A stretch of DNA of 64,000 bases from Bedellia somnulentella (Eukaryota; Arthropoda; Insecta; Lepidoptera; Bedelliidae), in contig OY755175.1 in the NCBI GenBank assembly GCA_963576735.1, forward strand, positions 822,401 to 886,400, written 5' to 3'. The notes beneath the pieces were generated by a model. The model was not told where the DNA came from and searched no databases. It was given only the letters and a program-made list of their open reading frames with translations. Of this stretch, positions 49,901 to 61,351 are shown piece by piece; within the stretch, counting starts at the first letter, position 1, and the number at the start of each line of letters is the position of its first letter. Made by a program: the position numbers and the translations under genes.

Positions 49901-51357
49901 GAATTAGGTTTCTCGAGGTGTCAGTGGGCTCGCTTTATGCTTAGTGAGTTTGTATTCCTTATAAAGCGGCGATAACAAGAAGAAACTCAAAAAGTGCTGT
50001 TTCCCGAAAATAATAGCTGGATCCATTCGTTCCTTATATTGATTTTGTAAATATGTTTGCTAATAAAACTTCATGTTTCGCGAATCCTCATACAGTACTC
50101 GGAATGACTAGTTGAACGAATAAATCGACTTGGCAAAAGACTACATTTGCCAACAGAAATCATACATTCTTTATATTTTCCCAACATTAATGCTACTTAC
50201 TTACCAAATCTAATCCCATAGATATAATTTCTCACAAACATGATACGTCACAGTCTACATCCGCGGTGTCACTCGCGTGGAGTCGTGGGTCACTCGGCGA
50301 TGTTCGGCTCTCATCGGGATGCTTTGATATGCCAGCTCTGTGGACCGTGATGTGAGCCGGAGAACTTCGGGGTTGGACCCAGTACTATTGTAATTTTGAT
50401 GGAAATTACGAAACATAATAGCTGCAAATATATACCCAATTACTTATTTAAAATATTTCGCTTCTGTTTGAACACTTTGCAAATTCTGAATTTAGTCTGT
50501 AGAATCTCACATAATAAAAATCTTAAAAACAAAAAAGGCATTCACCCTCACAATAAATTTACTCCATAAAAAACAATTATTTTATTTAAAATTCGAAGAC
50601 TCAAACGATCACGCCGAATGTTCCTAAAGGGGTTGGCAGAGATACATCACGTGACATTGCCACCTGGTTATTTTTATTTCTTGGGGAAATATACAGCTTC
50701 ATATGGTTTATGTAAAGAATCTCATGACGCTCACTTGCACCTTCCAAATTAACACAAAAAGAAGTGAATGCCCTTGTGCCTATTTATAAAACATAAGTTT
50801 AAAATTATTTTTTTCAGATTTTTTAAACAGATTCTATAAACATTAAATTAATACCATTAGTTCCAATCCCTACAGTCCACAGTAAACAGTCACATATCCC
50901 ACGGGAGTGATTCCGTGGAGGTCTGCGGTGCGGTTTGGTAAGAACAGGCTGTTGTGGTCAGAGGTATCAATTGATGTCGCTCCCACGCCCTGCACCCTAC
51001 ACCCTTTATTTAGCCATTTATTGTGCGGTTGAGAACAACCTGTAGCTCAATACAATCTATTCTGTAGGATCTTCGATTCCCTAGACTTTGTTCGTTTAAG
51101 CTAATCGTATTAAATGGAGTGTACCTACAGTATGGTTTATTAGCAAATAGTGGGTTACCGTTTTGCAATGATTATGACTATGTGCAGTAGTAACTAAGAA
51201 TTGAAGAGGAGGCAGCCAGGGAGAATACTGTTTTTGCTCTAGTTTCGCTTCGCACTAGTTTTGCTTCTTTCGCTTTTAATATCCAATTCCATCCTTATAG
51301 CTTCGTCCTATGACTATTATCATAAATGACAAATAAATGCCAGTTTGTATAACGAAT
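49901..51357. other. No gene seen; SINE B relic at 50595-50690
   Basis: GACTCAAACGATCACGCCGA, GGGGTTGGCAGAGAT and CATCACGTGACATTGCCACC (50592-50670) are a minus-strand 3' end of SINE family B. GC-richer pieces at 50265-50380 and 50890-51000 are unassigned. Confidence 0.4.
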
Positions 51358-51515
51358 TACCATAGTCCACCACGCAGGACAATTGCGGCTTGGCAGGCTA
51401 AAGACTACTACCGTGACATTCGCCGAGACCCATGACTTATCGTGTCCTCCGAAGCACAGAATCATCTGAATTTTCGGTGAATCAGGAGATATAACATTGC
51501 TAAATGTTTCTTCCT
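51358..51515 (-). repeat. SINE family C, partial
   Basis: CATAGTCCACCACGCAGGAC, AAGACTACTACCGTGACATT, GTCCTCCGAAGCACAGAATC, as in the headed copy at 61.35-61.66 kb. Confidence 0.65.
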
Positions 51516-51954
51516 AATACAGTTAATATATCTGCTCCGCGGATATAATCACATTCTGAATTAAATATTTTAAGGAATCTTGTAGCGATACATTAGTATC
51601 CTACTAGAAGTGATTTAATGACCATTGCTGTTAAGGTGACGAGAGGAAACCAAACATAACACAAGACATATGTATTTAATTTAACATTTAACCGATTGGA
51701 TCGTGTGACAAGTTTAATAATGAGTTTATAATCAGATAATGAAATCACAAAACCACACACATCAATTACGTGACTTCCTGAGCTCGCCTGACTTCGCCAC
51801 TAATATCTCCATTTGTACTGTACATATTTATTTTAGGGCTTCTTAGAATCACAATTGAAATTAAAAGTCGGTATCATCCGTGAGTCGGAGCGGAGAGCTT
51901 TTGAAAGTATATTTTCGATATCTAATTGCCTTCCTTACTTACTGATGCCATTAA
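51516..51954. other. No gene seen
   Basis: AT-rich. Confidence 0.35.
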
Positions 51955-52130
51955 ATCCTGTCCTGTTAGATGAGCAGAGAAGTTGAGAGTATAGATCACC
52001 ACTTTGTACGATCCTGACAAATGTCCCTCGTTTCCCTTATATTTTTAATAAATCTTCTCATACGTTCTGACTTGTTCTACTCACTTTGGGTTTCCACTTC
52101 TTTTGAAATGTTTTCTATGTTGTAATGCTT
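51955..52130 (-). pseudogene. RTE-like LINE ORF C-terminus, degenerate
   Basis: Collinear with 15690-15825: GATCACCACTTTGTACGATC, CTGACAAATGTCCCTCGTTT, AATCTTCTCATACG and TTTTGAAATGTTTTCTATG. Too decayed to translate far. Confidence 0.6.
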
Positions 52131-52146
52131 GATAATGTTGATTTGC

Positions 52147-52387
52147 TGTGTAGTGTCGGCATAGAATAACACTATCCCATTTCTTCCGGTGGGTGTACGT
52201 AAGAGGCGACTAACGGATTTGGAGCTTTTTAGGGATTTTTGGGCGATGCGGTTGGAGACCCATCACCAACAACCTTTATTTTTACCATCATTTCCAAAAG
52301 TGGCTGAGGAATTTCTAATTCCTTAGCTCTGGCTACCCCTTCTAGGGATTTATAGCCGTGAGCATATGTATGTATGTATGTATGTGT
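52147..52387 (+). repeat. SINE family A, good copy
   Basis: Head TGTGTAGTGTCGGCATAGAA, body GGGCGATGCGGTTGGAGACC, tail GATTTATAGCCGTGAGCATA with TATG repeats. Confidence 0.85.
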
Positions 52388-52564
52388 AATGAAACGTGCT
52401 ACAAGGCCGTCCATTACTTAAATTTCAATTCATATTGGGTACATGGATAAACAGCTACAAAAACTTAAGACTACTTGTTAAAAGCAGTAACAGTGCAGTA
52501 ATGGTAAACATGGTGAAACAATGATTAAAACAGTAAAATAAAACTAAATATCTCAAATAAGGTT

Positions 52565-52682
52565 AGCTGAATTAGAAATTCCGCAGCCGCTTTTTGAAGT
52601 CTTGTTGGAGAAAGATTGTACGGTGAGTAAAGATTTGAATGTTTTTGTTCATGAAAACTTCATATGGGGATTATTACTAAAT
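52565..52682 (-). repeat. SINE A relic and foldback-retroposon 3' end
   Basis: 52565-52622 has ATTAGAAATTCCGCAGCCGC of SINE A. 52632-52676 (TTTTTGTTCATGAAAACTTC, ATATGGGGATTATTACT) is the 3' end of the tRNA-foldback family of 42.5/56.2/56.7 kb, truncated by the next SINE. Confidence 0.5.
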
Positions 52683-53133
52683 TACATACATATATACATA
52701 CATATACTCACGGCTATATTTCCCTAGAAGGGGTAGCCAGAGCTAAGGAATTATAAGTTCCTCAGCCACTTTTGGAAGTTGAGTGGGGAAAAGATGGTAA
52801 GAATAAAGGTTCTTAGTGATGGGTCTCCAACCGCATCGCCCAAAAATCCAATAAAAAGCCCCAATACCCTTAGTCGCCTCTTACGACACCCGTGGGTAGG
52901 TAAGGGGTAGCGACATTCTAAAGAGCTTATTCCATTTGTCTGAATGAAGACGTCTGAAAGCCACAGAATCTGAAGTCAGACTAGTGGAATAACGTTCAGA
53001 ACGCTAGGCTTCTGAAAAGTAGACATTTGTGTAGTGGAATAACAAGCGTCTGCGGCAGTAACTTCGAAGGACGTCTGAATTCAGAAACGACAAAGTGTAA
53101 TGGAATAAGCTCTTAAGCCGGCACTACACGGCA
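52683..53133 (-). repeat. SINE family A split by a MITE
   Basis: CATACATATACTCACGGCTA to GGTAGCGACATTCTAA (52683-52921), resuming TAAGCCGGCACTACACGGC (53114-53133). The MITE lies between. Confidence 0.8.
52922..53113. mobile_element. PIF/Harbinger-type MITE, 192 bp
   Basis: Terminal inverted repeats AGAGCTTATTCCATT and AATGGAATAAGCTCT, flanked by TAA on both sides (52919-52921, 53114-53116). A 3-bp TWA duplication is the PIF/Harbinger rule. Removing it and one TAA restores the SINE exactly. Confidence 0.8.
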
Positions 53134-53584
53134 TTCATGCATTATTACTAAATTATTACTTAAGTAAAGATTGTTTGAAGTATTAAAATCTGTCAGTATC
53201 GGCAACCCCAACGCATTACCTACAGCTTAAACTGAAGTGTTGTTAAAAATAATTTAAGGGTTGTTAAATGATAAATACATAATGCTTCGCACGTGATTCA
53301 AGTGCATGCGCAGGGATGGCCTGATGAAATATCGCTACTTTATTGCTCTTTACATTTTCCTCGTAATTTATGAGTAACAACAATTTTATAGTAAGTTTAA
53401 GAGATGCAACGTATATTCGGCATCCGGCTAAATGTTATTTTTGTTGCAAATCTAGTAAATATTCTAATAAATATTATACTGGAGTAAAACATATTTGCAA
53501 ATTTATTTCATTCATATGCAATGGAGTATAGTTTTTTATTTACATTTTAGTTTATGATATTTGTTTCAGAGTAACAATACAACG
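53134..53584. other. No gene seen
   Basis: AT-rich. Confidence 0.35.
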
Positions 53585-53956
53585 TGACGACGTGATAGCT
53601 CAATGGGTAGAACACCGGTTAACGTGCAAGCGACTAGTGTTCAAATCCCGGGTCGGGCCCACACCAATTTGTCTTTTCTAAAGACATATGTGTGGTTAAT
53701 TTATCATGGTGGTTAACGGTGAGGAAAAACATCGTGAGGAAACCCACATGGCTGACTTGTACTTAGTCATGTGACAGTGTATTCGTACAAAACGGCAATA
53801 GGCCTGCCCCCTATCACGTGATTACACTGTCCATGCAAAACGTGGGTACTCTGAACACCAGGTGACAAAGTCACGTGATGTTCAGAAGTATTATTACCTC
53901 TGCCAACCCCTTCTGGGATTTTCGAAGTGAACGTTTATGTTATGTTATGATATGTA
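53585..53956 (+). repeat. SINE family B, full tRNA-headed copy
   Basis: A box TAGCTCAATGGG (53595-53606), B box GTTCAAATCCC (53638-53648), body with GGTTAATTTATCATGGTGG, CATCGTGAGGAAACCC and GTCACGTGATG, then the 3' end CTCTGCCAACCCCTTCTGGG and TTATG repeats. Pol III-type SINE; its 3' end resembles that of the RTE-like LINE. Confidence 0.75.
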
Positions 53957-54111
53957 ACAATACAACAAAGTGATTGGAAACTCACTATTACAACTCGTAT
54001 TACACCGATACATAATACAGTTTTATTTTTTCTCTATTCTACATTCCCAATAAATGAGACAGATTACATCCCTCGTACAGTTTAAATTACATATAAAGTC
54101 GATGTCTAAAA

Positions 54112-54235
54112 AATAAGGCTGCGTCCCCAGTAGGCAAACTGTTAGCCGCCGACAGAGTGAGCCGCAAATTTGCAGCGAACTGAAATTTGAGTTAGCTGCA
54201 GACTCAAATCAATTTTCGTGCGTCGCAAGCAAACT
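54112..54235 (+). repeat. Truncated copy of the palindromic MITE next to it
   Basis: TAAGGCTGCGTCCCCAGTAG, GCAAACTGTTAGCCGCCGAC as in 54237-54280, then divergent sequence. Confidence 0.7.
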
Positions 54236-54583
54236 GTAAGGCTGCGTCCCCAGTAGGCAAACTGTTAGCCGCCGACTAAGTTAGCGGCGTATCGGTTTAG
54301 TACGCCCTTCCATATATTTCAAATGGAGTGTTCACAGTTTGCTAGTTTTGCACTCACTGTACGCAGTTTGCAGCGTTACGCGCGCCGACTACCTTAGTGA
54401 GCGGCCGACTCCCACCAAAACTGGTTCCAGTCGGCGCGCGTAACGCTGCAAACTGCGTACAGTGAGTGCAAAACTAGCAAACTGTGAACACTCCATTTGA
54501 AATATATGGAAGGGCGTACTAAACCGATACGCCGCTAACTTAGTCGGCGGCTAACAGTTTGCCTACTGGGGACGAAGCCTTAC
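54236..54583. mobile_element. 348-bp near-perfect palindromic MITE
   Basis: Two 155-bp arms (54236-54390, 54429-54583) are complementary with one mismatch that I can see (GGCTGCG against GGCTTCG), separated by 38 bp. Starts TAAGGCTGCGTCCCCAGTAG. TA at both ends would fit a mariner-like target but is within the palindrome. No coding. Confidence 0.85.
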
Positions 54584-56139
54584 ACAATATTTTCCACAAA
54601 ATGGCATGCACCCTACACCAGATGACTGCAGTTTCGCGTTGCGCATGCGCGGACTATTTCCAGAGCAATTAGGAAAGAGCGCGGTCTGTTGAGGTTCGAA
54701 TTTCAAACGATCCTCGTTCGATTTGAGTATGGAGTCTTTGAAACGGTTATTGGGTCTGGCATTTCAAATCGACAGATTTTAATACATACATACAATAATT
54801 CATTTCAGGCTTATTTCAGTCAGTCAGACATTTGAAATTTACAGATTTATGTGATACAATGTAAAGGCTACATTGGCCTACAAAGGCTAAGGTTGAAAGA
54901 TTATTACACTTTAAAAAAATATGATTTAAATTATGAAAAATATATTACGGGGAGTTATAATTTGCTGCTTTTAGCACGGATGGTGTAGAACTGCAGCGAA
55001 GAATAGGTAGCGAATGCCGAGCCAGGTTTGTGCGCAACACACTACGCCGCCGGTTTTTCTTTTGTTTTGTAAATTGGTGCTGTAAAATTTAACTTTAAAT
55101 CTCTACCTTGCCTATAATGGGATTATCCACAGAGTTTGATGTCCCTACATTTACATTATTTTACATATGTCTACTTCTATGGCAATAGTCAGGGTACATA
55201 CACAACGGGTAAAAAAGATCATGCTATGAAAGGCAGGTTGTTTAGTTTTCAGCAAATAAATCACAAAGCAACAGCTGATATAAATACCCGTGCAATCCAA
55301 CAATGTTAATATTTCCCCATAAAGTAGCGAATTGGCAACATCGCACCACCTGTGTAAACAGCGGTGTGGCAACGTGGCGCGCCTGCTTTCTGCTGAAACT
55401 TACCTGTTTATTAAATTGAGTTCATTTACTGAGTAGCGTGGAGCTATGGTGGGAGCGGTGAGCGGGAGAAATAGCGATTTTGGGTGCAAGCATGTTTTAT
55501 TTTTTTCAATACGTTCTTTATCTGATAGTTAAATGTGATGGCAAGAATAATACTCTTGAAAATTGTCACATATATGCCATGCTTTGGGACAGTCTTATCT
55601 TTTTCTGTTGAAAATTTTCCCGTTATCCTTTATTGCTGCTTCATATCTCTAATGGCTATTAGCGTGTACTGTTTTTCATAATCTTTAGCCATTAATAAGC
55701 AACACATATAACATAAAATGCATTATTTCACATATTATTGCATTACATAAGAAAATTACATTTCAGGTGTTTTACGCTTCCGGAAAAAGAGTGGGTTTAT
55801 CTTCAAAAATTATCTCAGACGTTTTATCGCGGTAAAATCGCGACCGCTTGTGACTAAATACTGAAACCGAGTATCCTTAGTATCGAATTATTTCTAGTGA
55901 AGTTGTGCTATTGTTGTGTTAGACTGAATTTCATGAAACCATCTGTGTGTAGTCTGCGAGCCTGCCTTGTTCTCAAGCTTATTAAGGGAAACATTTAAAA
56001 TTATGTTAATTATTTTTACCCTGTTTGTTGTTAGCTTGTTGATAACTAAATTTGGACCCATATTGAAAATACTGACCTAAAAAGCATCCAAAGAAGGAAA
56101 ATTAGTTAATTTTGGAGTTCCTTTAAAAAATTAATAAAC
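54584..56139. other. No gene seen
   Basis: Mixed sequence; a 73-codon minus frame at 55151-55372 has no support. TGCGCATGCGCG at about 54638 is a palindromic CG-rich motif. Confidence 0.4.
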
Positions 56140-56151
56140 AACAGATGACCA

Positions 56152-56324
56152 ATACATAAAGAATAAATAAAGGAAAGAAAAATTTCGACACATATACCCG
56201 GGCGTATACCCGAGGTCGCGGGTTCGATTCCCGCCTGTGTCGAAATTTTTCTTTCCTTTATTTATTCTTTATTTATTAGTAATAATCCCCACATGAGGTT
56301 TTCATGAACAAAAAGATTTAAATT
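56152..56324 (+). mobile_element. tRNA-foldback retroposon, copy 2
   Basis: Exact 12-bp duplication AACAGATGACCA (56140-56151, 56325-56336). Arms of about 38 bp (GAATAAATAAAGGAAAGAAA and AATTTCGACACA, with complement) enclose 43 bp that keep the tRNA 3' half GGTCGCGGGTTCGATTCCCG. The 3' end is TAATAATCCCCACATGAGGT, CATGAACAAAAAGATTTAAAT. Confidence 0.8.
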
Positions 56325-56702
56325 AACAGATGACCATTTTAAGAATTCTTTCTGAATAAGGCTATAATATAACGTTGTTTAGGAATTAATGCTCTAAATC
56401 AGAATGGTACCCACCCCTTTTCGAGATTAAGCCGTGAGAATATTAGTCGTTGAAGATAGTTATTTATTTATTCGGCACACAAATAGTATTATGACATAGC
56501 ATTTGTATACACAATAAAAAAAATACATATTCGGACATAATAACTATGTACTGTATGTCATAAACTGTGTACACAGCTTGATATTATAATAATCAGCTGA
56601 GATGAAAACATTAAAAAACATATTAGTAAGTATAGTTAATTTGGTTTTATTATTATTTATTAATTTAATAATATTAATGTAATTTACAAATAAAATGAAA
56701 AC
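56325..56702. other. No gene seen
   Basis: AT-rich. TTATTTATTTATTCGGCACA at 56460 may be a minus-strand LINE end. Confidence 0.35.
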
Positions 56703-56711
56703 TATACTAAA

Positions 56712-56851
56712 TTAATAAATAAAGAATAAATAAAGGAAAGAAAAATTTCGACACAGATGAAAAAAAAAAAAAAAAATCTTTCCTTTATTTATTCTTTATT
56801 TATTAGTAATAATCCCCACATGAGGTTTTCATGAAAGAAAAAGATTTAAAT
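56712..56851 (+). mobile_element. tRNA-foldback retroposon, copy 3
   Basis: 9-bp duplication TATACTAAA (56703-56711, 56852-56860). Arms of about 30 bp around GACACAGATG and an A-run that replaces the tRNA-like centre. Same 3' end as copy 2. Confidence 0.75.
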
Positions 56852-56860
56852 TATACTAAA

Positions 56861-58583
56861 CAAAACCACATAGAAGCAAAATTCTAATTAAACGGATTAG
56901 GGACTTATTTATAGTTATAGGAATCCAAGTTTATTCGATCTCAATACTTCAAGGGCACAGCAATATAATTTTTATTCCATAGTTCCAAACACCAATCAAC
57001 ATAGATTGGATAATAAAATAATTAACAGTTTCTGTGGGTGTTCTTAACTAGAGTCGGAAACTGCCCACGTGGTGTTCTCGCCATCGTTGTACCCAATTTA
57101 GATAATATTTATTATCAAAAATGCAACCTCGTGACTTGCTTAGCACTTTTTCAATTCCCCAATTAAATGGAACGTCAGAGTGAAAAGTGGTTGAATATAG
57201 TATTTTCGGATTTGTTTTTTAATTTGTTATTTGTGCGGCTTGAATAGTTTTTTAAATAATTTATTGTCGGTTGTGAATATCTAGTCAACCCTTTTCGCTA
57301 TTATTATTCAGCAGGAATCGAAGGAAGATTTTATTGAGTAGTGATCAATATTTATAAAAGTATTAATATTTTAATTTAAGTATTATATTGTCTACAATCG
57401 CAATTAGATTGTATTAAAGTAATAGAAGTTAATGAAACATCGTTTTAAGATCACGAAAAATATTTAATTTTTATACAAGCAAAAATTTCATATTCGAGTG
57501 TCTGTTATAATTAAATATGTATAAAATAAACGCTTCTCAGTACGTGCATACGAATGTATATTGTATATGCAATTGGTACATTTACCAAATTATCATATTT
57601 TGTCCTTTTGTCTTTCTGCCTTTTTTTCCAATTTTATTAAATTGAATTGGTTAAACCAGTTTTGGCGGGGTTACAATAGTGAATCATTGATATCAGTAAG
57701 GAGTATCTAGGGCCACTTCTTTATACTCTCACTACTCATGTAAAGCCGGTGATCTAAATAAATATATTTGTTCTTTTCACTCCGAAATTACTAGCATCGA
57801 AATGTCAGAAGGAGTTTTTGGCGTCTCAGTTGCTACGAAGATGCGTAGGTTTCGTTGCATTGCAACGCATAATTTACATTGCTGGCTTTTGATACATCGT
57901 CTCTGTGCTATTTCATTCACAATAATCAATGGATAGCGTAGTTGCGAGAATGTGGGCGGTAGAAAGTTTGTTTACGTGAGATAAAGGTAAAGTTGGCTGA
58001 ATGGTTGTTGCATATTCATCTGTATTTGGTACTCACTGACCTTGACTGATAAATTAGCAGTTTAATATGTAAATGTATTTATGATTAGCCAGTGGTGCTA
58101 GAGACTAGTGATTAGTACTCGACTGCTTTAGAAGAAGGATTAGGGTTTGATACCACTTTAACTTAATTGTGCGAGGAAAATATAATATAAAATATATATG
58201 TCTTTACTAATATAATCGTATCATTACGTGTTTTCATGTGTAAGAAAGGTAATTTCTAGCGATTTTATTGGTTTCTAGAATACATAATTTCCTTTCTTTC
58301 CTGTACGCGCCGTAGGAAGCAACTGAAGGATCGATGGCTTATACGTAGACAACGTAGTTGGCAACCAATCTCAACAACCCTGATTACCACTGTGCTGTGT
58401 TTTATATTATATTAAAAGAGAATATCATCTTATAAGGTTTGATAATTAGGTATTATTCAATGCTTTATTATCTAGCTAGATGACTTAAAATTGGATTAAA
58501 TCGATCAGGCGGTATATGTATCTCTGCTAAACGCTGATAAAACATAGTATATTTTAAAAGTATTGCTTTTGTCTATTTTATAT
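56861..58583. other. No gene seen
   Basis: AT-rich over 1.7 kb; weak SINE A-like traces near 58300-58400 only. Confidence 0.4.
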
Positions 58584-58733
58584 CCACACCAAGGGGCTCG
58601 AGCCTACCCTATACAGGGTGATTTAGCGATAGTCCACCGCGCTGGCCAAATTCGGGTTGGCAGACTACCGACTACTACCGTGATAGTAGCCGGCGCCGAT
58701 GGGTTAACGTGCCCTCTGAAAAACGGAAAAGCA
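58584..58733 (-). repeat. SINE family C, partial
   Basis: CCAAGGGGCTCGAGCCTACC, GATAGTCCACCGCGCTGGCC, CTACTACCGTGATAGTAGCC. Confidence 0.7.
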
Positions 58734-59159
58734 AAAGCAAAGCATGAATGATATGAAGATAGTTAAAATCCTTTTAACATAGTCGATACGAATGCAACAA
58801 GCATTTACAACTCCAACAACGGAATGTCGTAACTGGTAATCGTTTAATCGCAGTTTAATCGATACATGTAGGAAATCGATACTTCTATTGCCAATTACGT
58901 TGCCATTCAATTAGTTGTACACGGGTTTCCTTCATCGATGTGTTCGATTACGATTGAGTGTTGGAAATCAATTGACGTTATTCGCACATTTTTTGAGTCA
59001 TAAGTACTTACTACTCAAAATACAAAGTAAAAGTATTAGAAACTAATGTCTGTTTAAAAGTGTTTGATTCTTAGGTTGCCGCTGTATATTTTAGCTTAAA
59101 TACTATCATTTTGCTAATATTTCCATACCTATGTATTCTCGTAATTGTTGAAGGAAGGA
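58734..59159. other. No gene seen
   Basis: AT-rich. Confidence 0.35.
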
Positions 59160-59404
59160 CATACATACATATACTCACGGCTATAAATCCCTTAACGGGG
59201 TAGCCAGAGCTTTGGAATGAAAAATTCCTCAGCCACTTTTGGAAGTTGATTGGGGAAAAGATGGCAATAATAAATGTTTTTGGTGACAGGTCTCCAACCA
59301 CATCGCCCAAAAATCAATTAATAGGCCCCTATACCCTTAGTCGCCTCTTACGATCACCCACGGGTAGAAATGGGGTAGTGCTATTCTTAGCCGACACTAC
59401 ACGG
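59160..59404 (-). repeat. SINE family A, full copy
   Basis: CATACATATACTCACGGCTA, CAGCCACTTTTGGAAGTTG, CCTTAGTCGCCTCTTACG, head TTAGCCGACACTACACGG. Confidence 0.8.
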
Positions 59405-59482
59405 AAGGAATCCACGGGTATCCATATCTACTATTAATAGTAATACCAGAGTAAGTAGATACGAGACTCTTTCATTGATAGT

Positions 59483-59646
59483 CAGGCGATGCGGCTGGAA
59501 AACCATCACCACCATTGCCTTGTAGTTGTAGGTTATTCTTGACATGTACCATTTTTTCCCACTCAACATCCAAGTAACTGAAGAATTTATCGATTTACAA
59601 TCTCAAACTTCAACTTCTTGAAATTATAGCCGCGAGTAAAAAACCT
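59483..59646 (+). repeat. SINE family A, degenerate
   Basis: CAGGCGATGCGGCTGGAAAA, CCATCACCACC, TTTTTTCCCACTCAACATCC, AATTATAGCCGCGAGTA. Ends at the target site of the next element. Confidence 0.5.
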
Positions 59647-59654
59647 ACTAAAAC

Positions 59655-60227
59655 CTTTGATTAAAACAAAATAGCGAAGATGGGTGACTCGCCTCTAGAG
59701 CGTGGATCCTTTAAATCAGGCTAACGTCGCCTAATTGCGCTCAGTCGCAATCGACAAGTGACAGGAACAGGTGTGTGACTCGAAGAAACAGTTTTATTAT
59801 TTTAAGCGAGATAGCGGTTACCAAAAATGCCTTCGTGTGCTTTTATGCGTTGTACAAACTATTCCAAAAGAAAAAATCTCATGGAATCACTTTTCACTCG
59901 TAAGTACATAAAAACTTAAAAAGAATATGATATTTTTAAATTCATTTATTGCTTTGTTCGCCATTTTGCATTCTGGTATCGTCGTTGAATACAATTTGAC
60001 CCGAAGTATCCCGAAGACGCACGGCAGCAGCATGCGCTTGTCTCGCTCGCGCTACTTTCGAATCAAATATGTTTGTCTCTGTCGTTCGGTAGCGGTAGCG
60101 TACAACGTTAAATATCAAATCAAACACAGTTGTGTGGGTGTGCGTGCTGTGTAGTTGTGAATATGCCTCTTTTCAGTTGAAGATTATAAGTACGTGCCGT
60201 ATCTTCGCTATTTTGTTCTAATCAAAG
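59655..60227 (+). mobile_element. P-like THAP-exon transposon remnant, copy 2
   Basis: 573 bp between an exact 8-bp duplication ACTAAAAC (59647-59654, 60228-60235). Inverted ends of about 27 bp: CTTTGATTAAAACAAAATAG and CGAAGAT on the left, with one difference on the right. Contains a THAP-like first exon with donor and, near the right end, CCTCTTTTCAG (about 60168-60178), a good acceptor. Ends differ from copy 1, so it is a different subfamily. Confidence 0.7.
59827..59899 (+). pseudogene. THAP-type first exon, copy 2
   Basis: From ATG 59827: MPSCAFMRCTNYSKRKN, Cys 4 and Cys 9 as in copy 1. An extra base puts GITFHS, the next THAP motif, into another frame. Donor CG/GTAAGT at 59900. The ATG is preceded by CCAAAA, an acceptable initiation context. 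Confidence 0.6.
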
Positions 60228-60235
60228 ACTAAAAC

Positions 60236-60886
60236 ATACATCATTCCAATCCTTCGACCCAACGGATCTTAAATTACGCAAGACACATACGTTTAATAAT
60301 CCTTTTTCAATTAAGATTAATTATCTCATAGAAACTTAATACGATTGCGAATTACCTAGTAAAAACAGCCAATATTCAATTAACCAAAGATATTCAAAGG
60401 AATAAAAAGTCTATTAATTCAGCATTGTCCGCCATCTTGGCCGGCGCGATAACATCAGCGCGTGCGCGATCGTTACTCGTTTACGGTTGCGCAAACGCAC
60501 TTGGGGATTTATACTCTTTTTTATTCGCTATAATAATAGACTGGTGAAATATTCCCAGTATAAGAACGTTTATAGGCAAATTGATTTGTTTGATTTTATG
60601 CAGTCAAAACTATTTATTAGTTTTGTAAATATGGTTAAGGAGTATACCAATAACTCCCATAATTCTCATTGACATTAATCATTAATATGGCACTTCCCCA
60701 TTAGGCTCCTTATAAGGTGACTTAAGGAACTGTTACTTAAAAATTTGAAGCAACTTGTGGACAATGCGCTTAGCATAAATCCCATCCATATTTTCTAATT
60801 TTCTTCCGTTCTTCCAAAACATTGAACAATTTTTTGTTCGTATACACTATTACAAAATTAACGAGTTTTTCTTTGTAAATCCATAC
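60236..60886. other. No gene seen
   Basis: AT-rich with one GC-rich island (60425-60490, GCGCGTGCGCGATCG). Confidence 0.4.
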
Positions 60887-60990
60887 ATACAAACATATAC
60901 TCACGGCCATAAATCCAAAAAAGGGGTAGCCCGAGCTTTAGACCAAGTAAATCTTGAGCCACATTTGGAAGTTGATTTGAAAATTTTTGT
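60887..60990 (-). repeat. SINE family A, 3' part
   Basis: CATATACTCACGGCCATAAA, GGGGTAGCCCGAGCTT, AGCCACATTTGGAAGTTG. Confidence 0.65.
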
Positions 60991-61351
60991 CTCATTATTA
61001 CACTCATCGTGTATCACTAAATTACCGCCAAGGAAGTTTATTCGTAATGCCATACCGTCTAAATCACGGTACTTCATGCCGCGCCTGCCGTGCGTGGTGT
61101 CATCAAGACAGCCGCTCCTGCGAGTCCGATGCGCTCCACGGATTTCGTTGGGAGGACGGCACGAGTATTGCTACCGCGTATGACGAATTGTGAAATAAAA
61201 TAGGTGTGATTTTAGTAGTATGAGAGCAGTTATTTTTTATGTGTGTTCTAGGTAATGAGGAACTGTACATTATTTAGGAGCGGAAAAAACGAAATGTATA
61301 AATTAGTGAAAAAGCTTTTCAATAATTCTCAATTCCACAGCCCATATATGT
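60991..61351. other. No gene seen
   Basis: Small frames at 60987-61193 have no recognisable motif. Confidence 0.35.

Noticed and set aside
31802..60227. A host THAP-domain gene with exons at 31.8 and 59.8 kb
   Set aside because: Each exon is enclosed in its own element with inverted ends and an 8-bp duplication, and each has a frame break; no downstream THAP exon is present.
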